A stretch of 64,000 bases of DNA. It comes from Calditerrivibrio nitroreducens DSM 19672. GTDB taxonomy: Bacteria; Chrysiogenota; Deferribacteres; Deferribacterales; Calditerrivibrionaceae. A program made the position numbers and the translations under genes. This document shows positions 7,844 to 15,634 of the stretch, one piece after another (position 1 is the first letter of the stretch; every line of letters begins with the position of its first letter). The notes beneath the pieces are model-generated. The model made no database searches and was not told where the DNA came from. It worked only from the letters and a program-made list of their open reading frames with translations. The stretch lies in NCBI RefSeq assembly GCF_000183405.1, contig NC_014758.1, forward strand, positions 1,240,001 through 1,304,000, given 5' to 3'.

Positions 7844-9411
7844 TAAAGAAGCACTCCAACAATCTGAGCCAGCAACATAGTAATGATAAGGGCAAAAGGG
7901 TAAGTGGAGGCATAGCTTATGGAAGGGTAATCAGATTTTGTAATTTCATTTGCCATCGTAAGTGTGGGTGTGGATGTCATCGCTCCGGCAAAAATACCAA
8001 AAACATCTATAATATTCAACTTAAAAAAATATCTCATCATAAACACAAAAATAATAAGAGTAAAAAGTATAGCGCCAACACATACATATATCGATAAAAG
8101 GCCGTGCTTTTGAATAGATTCCACCACAAACTTCCCGGAATTTGCCCCTATTACAGCCATAAAAATGAGTTGGCCAAGGGTCTTAAGAAGGGAAGTGGAA
8201 TGGGGTGAAAGCTGCCAGACCAGCTTACCAGTTCTCCCCAAACGTCCCAGTATGACTGCAGTGATGAATACTCCACCCACAAAGCTTAAAGTAAAATCAC
8301 CTAAAACAGGCAAGTTTATCGGTATCTTACCAATAAAGATACCCAGCACTATACCGATGGATATCGGCAGGAAATCCCCAGCAGGGTAAGCTAAAAGATT
8401 ATTACCGATGTATTCAGTCACCGCATCTGCATTATTTTCTGGAACAGTAATATAAAGCTTATCCCCCAGCATCAGTGTCAATCCAGGATTTGGCTTGATA
8501 TCGATCCCAGATCTCCTGATTTTCGTAATCACACCACCTAAGGCCTTTAATCTCTTTAGTTCACCAATCTTTTTACCAACCACCTGCTTTGAAGTGACAA
8601 GTAGCCGCAACACCTTCATATTATCGTGAAACTCCACAAACTCCTTTATCTCCTGTCCAAGCATCAATTGGGCGGTCTTTAACTCCTGATCAGTCCCCAC
8701 GACCCTCAGTATATCACCTAATTCTATTATATTCCTATCCTGGGAGTTTTGTGATTTTTCTATCCTCTCTATAAAACAACCGGTCATAACTTCAAATTGC
8801 TCTTTTGTTATCTTTTCTCTGCTAAAATTCTCATTTGTCACTAAAAAATTTTTACCGCCCAACTTCTCATAGGATGATACGAGCTGATTTTCATAGAGAG
8901 AGACCTCATTTTGAATATTTATGCGAAAAATTGTCGGAATCAGTCTTACAAAAACAACACTGGATATGATCCCAAAAGGGTAAGTCAAACCGAAAAATAC
9001 CGATGCCTGGCTGACATAATTATGCTCCAGAACAGCCGCAAGGGAAGGAGCGCTGGACATACTTCCGGTAAAAACACCAATCAAGGCACCTTTTGAAAAA
9101 CCCAATAGTTTTCCTGATATAAATATCATTAAAAAGATAGAGCATATTATCCCTGTTGCCAGTATATTAAAAAATATCCCATTTTTCTTAAACGTTTCAA
9201 AGAAGAGTGGCCCCGTTTGTAGCCCCACCGCATACATGAAAAGAGCCAGACCAAAGTATTTAAAATCCTCAGGGAGTGTAACACCATAATACCCAGCAAT
9301 TAGAGCCACCACTAAAATGGCTGATATATCAAGTGAAAACCCTCTAAATTTTACATTTCCCAAAAGATATCCAAGAGTAACAATTATAAAAAGGTGAAGT
9401 ACAGTATCCAA
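7843..9411 (-). CDS. AspT/YidE/YbjL-type transporter with two RCK_C domains
   Basis: A 522-residue membrane protein made of two AspT-YidE-YbjL duplication halves, each with about five to six helices, around a cytosolic region. The N-terminal half contains GVFTGSMSSAPSLAAVLE and the C-terminal half GIFAGAMTSTPTLTMA, the repeated signature. The middle (about residues 185-335) holds two TrkA-C/RCK_C-like modules, the second reading VLRLLVTSKQVVGKKIGELK. The family includes the aspartate:alanine exchanger AspT, but the substrate here is unknown. It follows proC with a 23-base gap and overlaps mntP by one base. Confidence 0.85.
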   Translation of the reverse strand: MDTVLHLFIIVTLGYLLGNVKFRGFSLDISAILVVALIAGYYGVTLPEDFKYFGLALFMYAVGLQTGPLFFETFKKNGIFFNILATGIICSIFLMIFISGKLLGFSKGALIGVFTGSMSSAPSLAAVLEHNYVSQASVFFGLTYPFGIISSVVFVRLIPTIFRINIQNEVSLYENQLVSSYEKLGGKNFLVTNENFSREKITKEQFEVMTGCFIERIEKSQNSQDRNIIELGDILRVVGTDQELKTAQLMLGQEIKEFVEFHDNMKVLRLLVTSKQVVGKKIGELKRLKALGGVITKIRRSGIDIKPNPGLTLMLGDKLYITVPENNADAVTEYIGNNLLAYPAGDFLPISIGIVLGIFIGKIPINLPVLGDFTLSFVGGVFITAVILGRLGRTGKLVWQLSPHSTSLLKTLGQLIFMAVIGANSGKFVVESIQKHGLLSIYVCVGAILFTLIIFVFMMRYFFKLNIIDVFGIFAGAMTSTPTLTMANEITKSDYPSISYASTYPFALIITMLLAQIVGVLL

Positions 9412-9434
9412 ATTAAATCTCTCCTACTCTGGGA

Positions 9435-10256
9435 CTACTTCTTCTTACCAAGTTCTATAGATCTTCTGGTGGCGGTTTCAACTGCATTAATGAGGGTTGT
9501 TCTAAGTCCCCCCTGCTCCAGTGTATGTATCCCTGCTATCGCTGTGCCACCCGGCGATGTGACCATATCCTTTAGCGTACCTGGATGTAATCTCGTCTCG
9601 ATCTGCAGTTTTGCAGCTCCAAGCACAGTCTGGGCAGCCAGCTTCATAGAGATATCCCTCGAAAGCCCCACCTTTACCCCAGCATCACTCAAAGCTTCTA
9701 TTATCATAAAAATATAAGCAGGCCCGCTACCGGAAAGCCCAGTAACCGCATCCATCTGATATTCTTCAACAATTACAGATATACCCACTGCAGAAAATAT
9801 CTCCTGTGCTACTTTCACATCCTCCTCGGTGGCATGTTCCCCGGGTGCTATCCCCGTCGCACCAGATAGAACCAGTGCCGGAGTATTTGGCATAGTACGG
9901 ATAAAACGTACCTTTTTCCCCAATGTCTCCTCCACAAACTGAGAGGATATCCCGGCGGCAATCGAAATAAGCAATTTATTATCATTTACCCTTTCACTTA
10001 TATCCCTGAGTACCTTTTCCATTATCTGAGGCTTCACAGATAAAACCACCACATCCACATCATCAACAAGTTTTTTATTGTCTTTGAATATGATATTAAT
10101 TCCAAATTCATTGCTCAACTGCTCCAATTTATCCATATCCACATCGCTGGCGTATACACTCTCTGCCGGAATCTTCTCTGACTTTAAAAGCCCCTTAATG
10201 AGGGCTGTAGCCATATTTCCGGAACCGATGAATCCGATTTTTTTATTTTTCAACAT
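9435..10256 (-). CDS. proC: pyrroline-5-carboxylate reductase ProC
   Basis: Last step of proline synthesis, NAD(P)H reduction of pyrroline-5-carboxylate. The 273-residue protein has the GFIGSGNMA Rossmann motif near the N-terminus, the VLSVKPQ segment, and the P5CR signature region (TGLSGSGPAYIF, then LGAAKL and MVTSPGGTTIAG-like MVTSPGGTAIAGIHTLE). Two ATG codons are adjacent; the second (10254-10256) has the better 6-base spacing from GGAGG. Its start overlaps the end of the upstream hydrolase by 14 bases. No proA or proB is present. Confidence 0.93.
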   Translation of the reverse strand: MLKNKKIGFIGSGNMATALIKGLLKSEKIPAESVYASDVDMDKLEQLSNEFGINIIFKDNKKLVDDVDVVVLSVKPQIMEKVLRDISERVNDNKLLISIAAGISSQFVEETLGKKVRFIRTMPNTPALVLSGATGIAPGEHATEEDVKVAQEIFSAVGISVIVEEYQMDAVTGLSGSGPAYIFMIIEALSDAGVKVGLSRDISMKLAAQTVLGAAKLQIETRLHPGTLKDMVTSPGGTAIAGIHTLEQGGLRTTLINAVETATRRSIELGKKK

Positions 10257-11178
10257 CATTAGCCTCCAACCAATCTAATATCTTTTTATATATCTCTTCC
10301 TTCCTGGGGTTTAAACTACTCGATAAAATATGTTTTACTTTTGGATCGTCAATTAAAACAAGCTCTTTTGGAACTGAAACTTCATTATAAAATTTTACAC
10401 TGCCACGGTAATTCACCACGTCATCAAACTTAGAATGAAAAAGAAGTATCGGTTTTTTTAGTAGATCCTTATGTTCCCATGTATACTCTATGAGATACTT
10501 CAGGTGTACCATCCCCTTAACAGACCTCTCCCCATAGTAATACTCTTTGAGGTTGGATGTGTCGGAATATTCCTTTTCTATACTATTTACAAAATACTGT
10601 GCTATTGGAACAAAGTCGAATCTTGAATCCAGAATATCAAGGGCTGGGGATAGAAGAACAACACCATCCAGATCATTGTAATACGCCACGTTTAGTGCCA
10701 GTAATCCACCCATCGACTGCCCTATTACAAAAAGCTTTTTACAGCTATTTTTCAGAGTAAAATATCCATATTTTAAAGAATCATACCAATCTCTGTAGGT
10801 TAACTTATCGAGATAAACCGATTTTGAACCATGCCCCACTACCCTTGAATTGTAAATGGTAAAACCTTTGCTATTTAGATACTCCCCAAGCTCCGACATC
10901 TCAAAAGGGGAGGCGGTGAAACCATGGATTAATAGAATCCCAACGTTGCGTTCACCCTTCTTAAATTCGGGCATATTTCTGCTATTCGATACCCCTTCAG
11001 ATAAAGCCCTTTTCTTATCAATCGATACCAGCTCAGCTATATCAACATTTTTCAAATCAGGATATCTATCCAATCGGTAAGGTGGCTTTTTATTCATAAG
11101 CAACACCATTCCAAAAATAATTGCAAATAGTACCCACGGTAATATAAACCATCTCAGGATAACCTTTTTATTAGCCAT
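10243..11178 (-). CDS. membrane-anchored alpha/beta hydrolase (carboxylesterase/monoacylglycerol lipase type)
   Basis: The 311-residue product starts with a positively charged segment and one hydrophobic helix (about residues 7-27), so it is probably anchored in the inner membrane with the domain outside. The core shows GILLIHGFTASPFEM (oxyanion region), nucleophile elbow GQSMGG, an acid in FHSKFDDVVNY and a His in KVKHILSSS, which together form a Ser-Asp-His triad. Closest in style to Est30/BioH-like carboxylesterases. Substrate unknown. ATG directly follows the regulator stop codon, and no clear Shine-Dalgarno is seen, suggesting translational coupling. Confidence 0.82.
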   Translation of the reverse strand: MANKKVILRWFILPWVLFAIIFGMVLLMNKKPPYRLDRYPDLKNVDIAELVSIDKKRALSEGVSNSRNMPEFKKGERNVGILLIHGFTASPFEMSELGEYLNSKGFTIYNSRVVGHGSKSVYLDKLTYRDWYDSLKYGYFTLKNSCKKLFVIGQSMGGLLALNVAYYNDLDGVVLLSPALDILDSRFDFVPIAQYFVNSIEKEYSDTSNLKEYYYGERSVKGMVHLKYLIEYTWEHKDLLKKPILLFHSKFDDVVNYRGSVKFYNEVSVPKELVLIDDPKVKHILSSSLNPRKEEIYKKILDWLEANDVEK

Positions 11179-11607
11179 TTAATTTTTACATTCTTTTTTA
11201 AATTTTTCTATATCTATACAATTCTTATCAGACTCAAGAACAAACTTTAAAAATGATTCCAAACGACTGAAAGTCCCCTCACTTATCACATGCTCCACTT
11301 TACAGGCATCATCCTCAGCCACCGAATATTCAACATCAAGGACATCTGTGAAAAATCTCGTGATTATTTTGTGTTTGTCGAGGAGGTTTTCCGCCAATTC
11401 TCTACCTTCACTGGTAAACTTTACCTCTCTGTATGGGGAATATTCCACAAGCCCCTTTTCGGATAAGATTTTTAAAGCATTTGTCACAGCTGGTTTTTTT
11501 ACATTCAGTCTTTTGGCTATATCTGTCACCCTTGCGGAACCATGTTCCTTTTGGAGCATCAGAATCATCTCCAGATAGTCCTCAAGGCTTTTCGTCAGCT
11601 CTTCCAT
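11179..11607 (-). CDS. DtxR/MntR-family metal-dependent transcriptional regulator
   Basis: A 142-residue repressor of the iron/manganese-sensing DtxR family. The winged helix covers about residues 10-65 (ARVTDIAKRLNVKKPAVTNALKIL), then the dimerisation/metal domain. Ligand candidates are Asp10, Glu13, His79, Cys102, Glu105 and His106. Asp10 and Glu13 resemble MntR, whereas Cys102 matches iron-type DtxR/IdeR. There is no C-terminal SH3-like domain, so the length is MntR-like. It is in one run with mntP, an obvious potential target. A dyad AATGT-N6-ACATT lies just before its Shine-Dalgarno. Confidence 0.88.
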   Translation of the reverse strand: MEELTKSLEDYLEMILMLQKEHGSARVTDIAKRLNVKKPAVTNALKILSEKGLVEYSPYREVKFTSEGRELAENLLDKHKIITRFFTDVLDVEYSVAEDDACKVEHVISEGTFSRLESFLKFVLESDKNCIDIEKFKKECKN

Positions 11608-11647
11608 AATATCTCCAATGTTACATTACATTATTAATGAAAATTTA

Positions 11648-12619
11648 TCAAATAATTTTTTCTGACATTCCATCGTAAAGCTCATCCATAAAATGATCCC
11701 TATTATGCTCATATTTTGGTGCAAAATGGAAAAATTTAACAAATTTTGATCCGGATCTGAAGAAAATCTCCTTTGCTATTGGTATTGTTAGATGGGCTTT
11801 TTCAATAGCATGAACAATATCAAACTTACTAAACATAGCTTCAATAAGAAGAATATAACTGTTTTTTGCAAAATCCACGGCTTTTCTGAAATTCTCATAA
11901 GTAGGCGCTATGTCGGTGATAAAAGTTATGTCCTGAGGTTCAGAATATATTACAAGCTCCTTTTCAAGATCCGCCACGTTGTACAACTTCCCATCCACTT
12001 CGATATCACCTGTATTTTTACCACTGATCAACCTATCTTTCAGCGCTGTAAGCCACGGACCAGCTTTAAGATTTAACTTTTCAAGCACATTCTTTTTTAT
12101 ATTTATATGCACAGGCTCTTTAATACGATAACCAATAGAGATAGTCTTGTGATCAAAAAAGCAATAGTCAAACTGGAAACGATCCCCCAGAAGTTCCTCC
12201 TTCGGAACCTCCTTTTCATACTCAGGTACAAATCCGTTTAATGCAGAAAAAACCGCTTTTTTGATATTTTTTACTCCCAACTCATAAACCTCGATTGTAA
12301 GTGGATAGCTTTTGATAAGATTCCATGTATAGCCGTCAAGCTTACCTTTTACATTATTGATAAAATTGGGAGGGCCATAAAATCTTATCGGCTTTTCCGA
12401 CCTCAAACACCCCCTCAATATCCTATCAAAACCGTAAAAGTGATCCATATGGGTATGAGAAACAAATACATCCCTCACATCAAGCAGTTCACTATTTGTA
12501 ATATCCCCCAGCCTGCCGCAATCAAACAGAAATGCATCTTTTTTGTATATATTCCTCACAAAAAATGCAGTATCATCAAACGGAGAATTCACCCTCTTTA
12601 TAAGATAATTATTTCTCAT
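11648..12619 (-). CDS. metallo-beta-lactamase fold hydrolase, RNase Z-like
   Basis: A 323-residue protein with the metal motif HTHMDH (His55, His57, Asp59, His60) in VFVSHTHMDHFYGFDRILRG. The general layout (RFYGPPNFI segment, later ITDIAPTYEN and FHFAPKYEH) is like the RNase Z/ElaC branch. The exosite and second His motifs are diverged, so tRNA 3' processing is not assured; another phosphodiesterase activity is equally possible. It overlaps the upstream kinase-fusion gene by 11 bases with an AAGGA Shine-Dalgarno inside that gene. Confidence 0.75.
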   Translation of the reverse strand: MRNNYLIKRVNSPFDDTAFFVRNIYKKDAFLFDCGRLGDITNSELLDVRDVFVSHTHMDHFYGFDRILRGCLRSEKPIRFYGPPNFINNVKGKLDGYTWNLIKSYPLTIEVYELGVKNIKKAVFSALNGFVPEYEKEVPKEELLGDRFQFDYCFFDHKTISIGYRIKEPVHINIKKNVLEKLNLKAGPWLTALKDRLISGKNTGDIEVDGKLYNVADLEKELVIYSEPQDITFITDIAPTYENFRKAVDFAKNSYILLIEAMFSKFDIVHAIEKAHLTIPIAKEIFFRSGSKFVKFFHFAPKYEHNRDHFMDELYDGMSEKII

Positions 12620-14156
12620 AACATCCTTTCAATTGGGATATTATATCAAAGGCATTTTGATCAGGTTCACCAGTGGTAACAATGGTAAGGTCAGCCCCTA
12701 TATCTTCAAATTCTTTTTTCTGTTTTTCATAGATCTCAGGCCTACCATCCGAAACTGAATCCTTCTCAAACCTCTTATCCAATCTCTGGTAGATAATTTC
12801 ATCCGGTGCAGTAAATTTTACTTTTAGAGGTTCACCTTTAAAAATACTCAAAAATTCTTTCAGGAAACGTTTCTTCGAAAAGCTCGCATCCACCACCACC
12901 ATTCTGCAATTGTTCAACGATTTATTGGCAAGATCCGCCAGCGTACGATAAACCCTCTCCGTCATCTGATCTGAATACAATCCTTCATTATAGCCATCAA
13001 AGACCCTATCTGTGGGCTTTACCCCAGCAAGTTCTTTTCTTACCACATCACTGTTTAGATATTTTGCCGCATATCTCTTCGAAAAAAACTTACCATTTTT
13101 ACTTTTTCCAGAAGCTATCATTCCGTAGAATATCATCGACTTTGTATCAAACATATTCACCGCATAAGACAATGCAAGATCAGCCATCCTTTTGACTTCA
13201 GTAAGTTTATCCTGGTAAAGTTCCCAGCTTTCATCTTTTCCATCAAGCATAAAACAACCCACTTTAAAACGAACAAAAGCTCTGTAACATTTATAAAAAT
13301 TTATCAAACGCTTACTATCATCATCGTCATAGATCGACATAAAACCAGAAAGGAGGCTATCTGATATATCAACGTACCCCATATAATCTGTCTCCATACA
13401 CAAAAATACAAAATCTGACACAACATCGTTGTATCTAAATCTCTTGTTAAACTCGATACAATCTATCAAACCGATATCGTCCCCATCAAAATAAACATGC
13501 TCCGCCCTCAGATCCCCATGACCATCTATGACGTACCCTTTTTCAAGCCTTCGTTCGAATAGTTGTTTATTTTCGTCTAAAAACTTCATGGTGGTCTTCT
13601 TGATGAACTGGTAATCTGATTCCGGAATAAACATATTCACATACTTAGAGGTCTGATCGAAATTCTCCTCACAATTTTTCCTCACAATCTCATATGAACC
13701 GTTCTCTTTCGCTGTGGCATAATCTGTTTTTATATTTTTAAAGAGAATGGCAATCTGTCTACCGATATTAAAACCTTTTTCCTCTGTGATCTCACCATTT
13801 TTCAGTTTCGTGGAGAAAAAGTCTTTATCATCAAGTCGCCTCATCTTTACGAGATATTCCACAGTAGGCAATGTATTTTCTATAGAAACAATGTCAAAAC
13901 CCTTATTTTTTCTAACTACTTTCAGCAAATCAAGATAAACCCCTTTTGAAAACCTCTCATTGAGCTCTTTTTCAAGATAACAGTAGCTTCTTCTGTACTG
14001 GGACAGTGTAAAATCAAGAAAGCCATAGTTAACGGCCTTTTTCATCTTATAAACATCGTCACCCTTTATAAATACGTATGAAATATGGGTTTCAATTATC
14101 TTATCAGGTCTTATTAGATCTTTTACTATAATAGCATTTGGACTCAGATCTTTCAT
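12609..14156 (-). CDS. aminoglycoside-phosphotransferase-like / P-loop kinase fusion
   Basis: A 515-residue two-domain protein. Residues 1 to about 330 form an APH-type kinase fold with the catalytic-loop motif HGDLRAEHV (213-221) and IDCIEFNKRFRYNDVVSD. Residues about 340-515 form a gluconate-kinase-like P-loop domain with Walker A GMIASGKS (345-352). This architecture is widespread in proteobacteria and known only as a putative kinase pair; physiological substrates are not established. It is the first gene of the 14.2-6.5 kb minus-strand run and precedes the RNase Z-like gene. The 156 bases upstream hold no gene. Confidence 0.8.
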   Translation of the reverse strand: MKDLSPNAIIVKDLIRPDKIIETHISYVFIKGDDVYKMKKAVNYGFLDFTLSQYRRSYCYLEKELNERFSKGVYLDLLKVVRKNKGFDIVSIENTLPTVEYLVKMRRLDDKDFFSTKLKNGEITEEKGFNIGRQIAILFKNIKTDYATAKENGSYEIVRKNCEENFDQTSKYVNMFIPESDYQFIKKTTMKFLDENKQLFERRLEKGYVIDGHGDLRAEHVYFDGDDIGLIDCIEFNKRFRYNDVVSDFVFLCMETDYMGYVDISDSLLSGFMSIYDDDDSKRLINFYKCYRAFVRFKVGCFMLDGKDESWELYQDKLTEVKRMADLALSYAVNMFDTKSMIFYGMIASGKSKNGKFFSKRYAAKYLNSDVVRKELAGVKPTDRVFDGYNEGLYSDQMTERVYRTLADLANKSLNNCRMVVVDASFSKKRFLKEFLSIFKGEPLKVKFTAPDEIIYQRLDKRFEKDSVSDGRPEIYEKQKKEFEDIGADLTIVTTGEPDQNAFDIISQLKGCYEK

Positions 14157-14312
14157 AAACGCTCCTATCTGTCTTAATTAAATAGTTTTAACTTTTTTTT
14201 TAAAATATTTCAACAACCAGAAAAGTGGAATATCTAAATTTTACATTCTAAAAATTAATTTCATCAGGAGGAATTTTTATAAATATCCCGTGATATAGAT
14301 CGGCAGGAAATT

Positions 14313-14639
14313 CTATATCTTTTTGTCAATTAAGCTTTCAATTTCCTTATGAGTATAATTAAATCTGTTACTTACAACAACTTTTCTATTGGTGGATTCT
14401 ATATCATCCCTTATCCTTTTTTTCATCTCGTTTAGATATATGTTCAGATTATTGTTAATTATATTAAGATTCGTAGCAATATCTTCATATGGTTCATCTT
14501 TTAATATCGAAATAAGCTGGTCTAAAAAATTAAAATATATGGTTAATAATTCTTCAACCTTTTCGTATTCTGAAGTGGATCTGATTTTGAACGCTAATTC
14601 ACTTATCTGATTTAATAATATTTCAGCTTCCTTTCTCAT
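14313..14639 (-). CDS. small helical protein at end of the fliD operon, unrecognised
   Basis: A 108-residue, almost entirely helical, charged protein of no family I recognise. It is the last gene of the fliD-fliS run, 18 bases after the YjfB-like gene, and has the size and helical character of flagellar chaperones such as FliT or FlgN. That role is a guess from context. No signal peptide or membrane segment. Coding potential is supported by position, direction and lack of overlap. Confidence 0.6.
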   Translation of the reverse strand: MRKEAEILLNQISELAFKIRSTSEYEKVEELLTIYFNFLDQLISILKDEPYEDIATNLNIINNNLNIYLNEMKKRIRDDIESTNRKVVVSNRFNYTHKEIESLIDKKI

Positions 14640-14657
14640 GCATCAGTAATACTTAAA

Positions 14658-14834
14658 TCAGGCGTAAAGGTCAATGATATTTTTTGAATCTGAAATCTTT
14701 GGGGCAGATTGTATGAGCTTCATCACCTCTGCACCCTGCTGTTTTTGCAGATCCAGGGCAGCTTTAGCCATCTTTACACCATAGGCATACTGATACTGTG
14801 AAAGTTTCATGTTGCTTGCTGCTTCAATGTTCAT
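14658..14834 (-). CDS. YjfB-like putative motility protein (58 residues)
   Basis: A 58-codon frame starts at ATG 14832-14834, 8 bases after GGAG, and ends with TGA at 14658. The product begins MNIEAASNMKLSQYQYAYG and continues with VKMAKAALDLQKQQGAEVM. This is the pattern of the YjfB_motility family: a short amphipathic helix pair with a Lys-Gln-Gln-Gly turn. The family is found near flagellar genes but its molecular role is not settled. Position between two other small genes in the fliD-fliS run supports a real gene. Confidence 0.8.
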   Translation of the reverse strand: MNIEAASNMKLSQYQYAYGVKMAKAALDLQKQQGAEVMKLIQSAPKISDSKNIIDLYA

Positions 14835-14848
14835 AATTTTTCTCCATA

Positions 14849-15184
14849 TTATTCAAAAGGATAGAACCTCAAAACCTTATTGGGATCAGCTTTTTTATGG
14901 GCATCAAGCACTTTTGGTAGATCTCCTTTAAACAGCCTTTTAAGCTCCTCAATATGCCTGTTTGCCTCTTCCTGATCCCGTATAAAACCACTTTTAGAAG
15001 CCAGAATATTCTCTTCCCTCACCTTTAGAAAGTTTATAAGCGTATTATCCGCCTTTTTCTGAAGAGATCCCTCCTGTTTGGATGAACCTTCAGTGGAAGA
15101 GCTTTTAGGTGGGGAGCTCTTTTTATCCAGCTTTAGCAGCCTATCCTTCAGACTAATTATGGAATTGCCGTCACCAATTACCAT
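14849..15184 (-). CDS. small protein of fliS operon, unrecognised
   Basis: A 111-residue soluble protein with a Ser/Lys/Gly-rich, probably disordered stretch (about residues 20-45) followed by a charged helical half (VREENILASKSGFIRDQEEA) and a C-terminal LRFYPFE. I recognise no family. It starts 3 bases after fliS ends, so it is almost certainly cotranscribed and flagella-linked. Confidence 0.65.
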   Translation of the reverse strand: MVIGDGNSIISLKDRLLKLDKKSSPPKSSSTEGSSKQEGSLQKKADNTLINFLKVREENILASKSGFIRDQEEANRHIEELKRLFKGDLPKVLDAHKKADPNKVLRFYPFE

Positions 15185-15187
15185 AAT

Positions 15188-15622
15188 TTAACCTGCCACG
15201 TTTAATTTTATATTATCCACCTTTTGTTGATTATTAACAGTTTGTTTCTCAAGCTCCTCCTGAGTCACCACCTCTTTCCAGGCATCTCTTAATGTTTTCA
15301 GAATCCCCAGAACTGGTGTCAGTTTCTCCGCATCTTTAGTCTTATTTGCCTCCACAAGCTGCCATATGGCAAAGTCGTAAAGTTTGAAGAGATTTTCAGC
15401 TATCTCCCCTGCTTCCATATTTAAAGTACTCAAAAGTTCATAAAGTATATTTTCAGCCTTTATGATATTTTCATGGGCAGCTACTATATTTTTCTCTTCA
15501 ATACCCTTCACTGCCATATTGATAAATTTTATTGCTCCATCATACAGGAGTAAAACCAGCTTCCCTTTCGTTGCCCCCTCTATCTCATTTTTAAGATAGG
15601 TTTTTTGAGCTTGCTGATACAT
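15188..15622 (-). CDS. fliS: flagellar export chaperone FliS
   Basis: Cytosolic chaperone that binds the C-terminus of flagellin and delivers it to the export gate. The 144-residue helical protein starts MYQQAQKTYLKNEIEGATKG and has KLVLLLYDGAIKFINMAV, the classic FliS core. Preceded by AAAGGAGG; it follows fliD by 12 bases. No flagellin gene is in the window. Confidence 0.93.
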   Translation of the reverse strand: MYQQAQKTYLKNEIEGATKGKLVLLLYDGAIKFINMAVKGIEEKNIVAAHENIIKAENILYELLSTLNMEAGEIAENLFKLYDFAIWQLVEANKTKDAEKLTPVLGILKTLRDAWKEVVTQEELEKQTVNNQQKVDNIKLNVAG

Positions 15623-15634
15623 AGTTGCCTCCTT

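Noticed and set aside
7843-7860. yybP-ykoY manganese riboswitch before mntP
   Set aside because: mntP starts within the stop codon of the previous gene; no leader exists.
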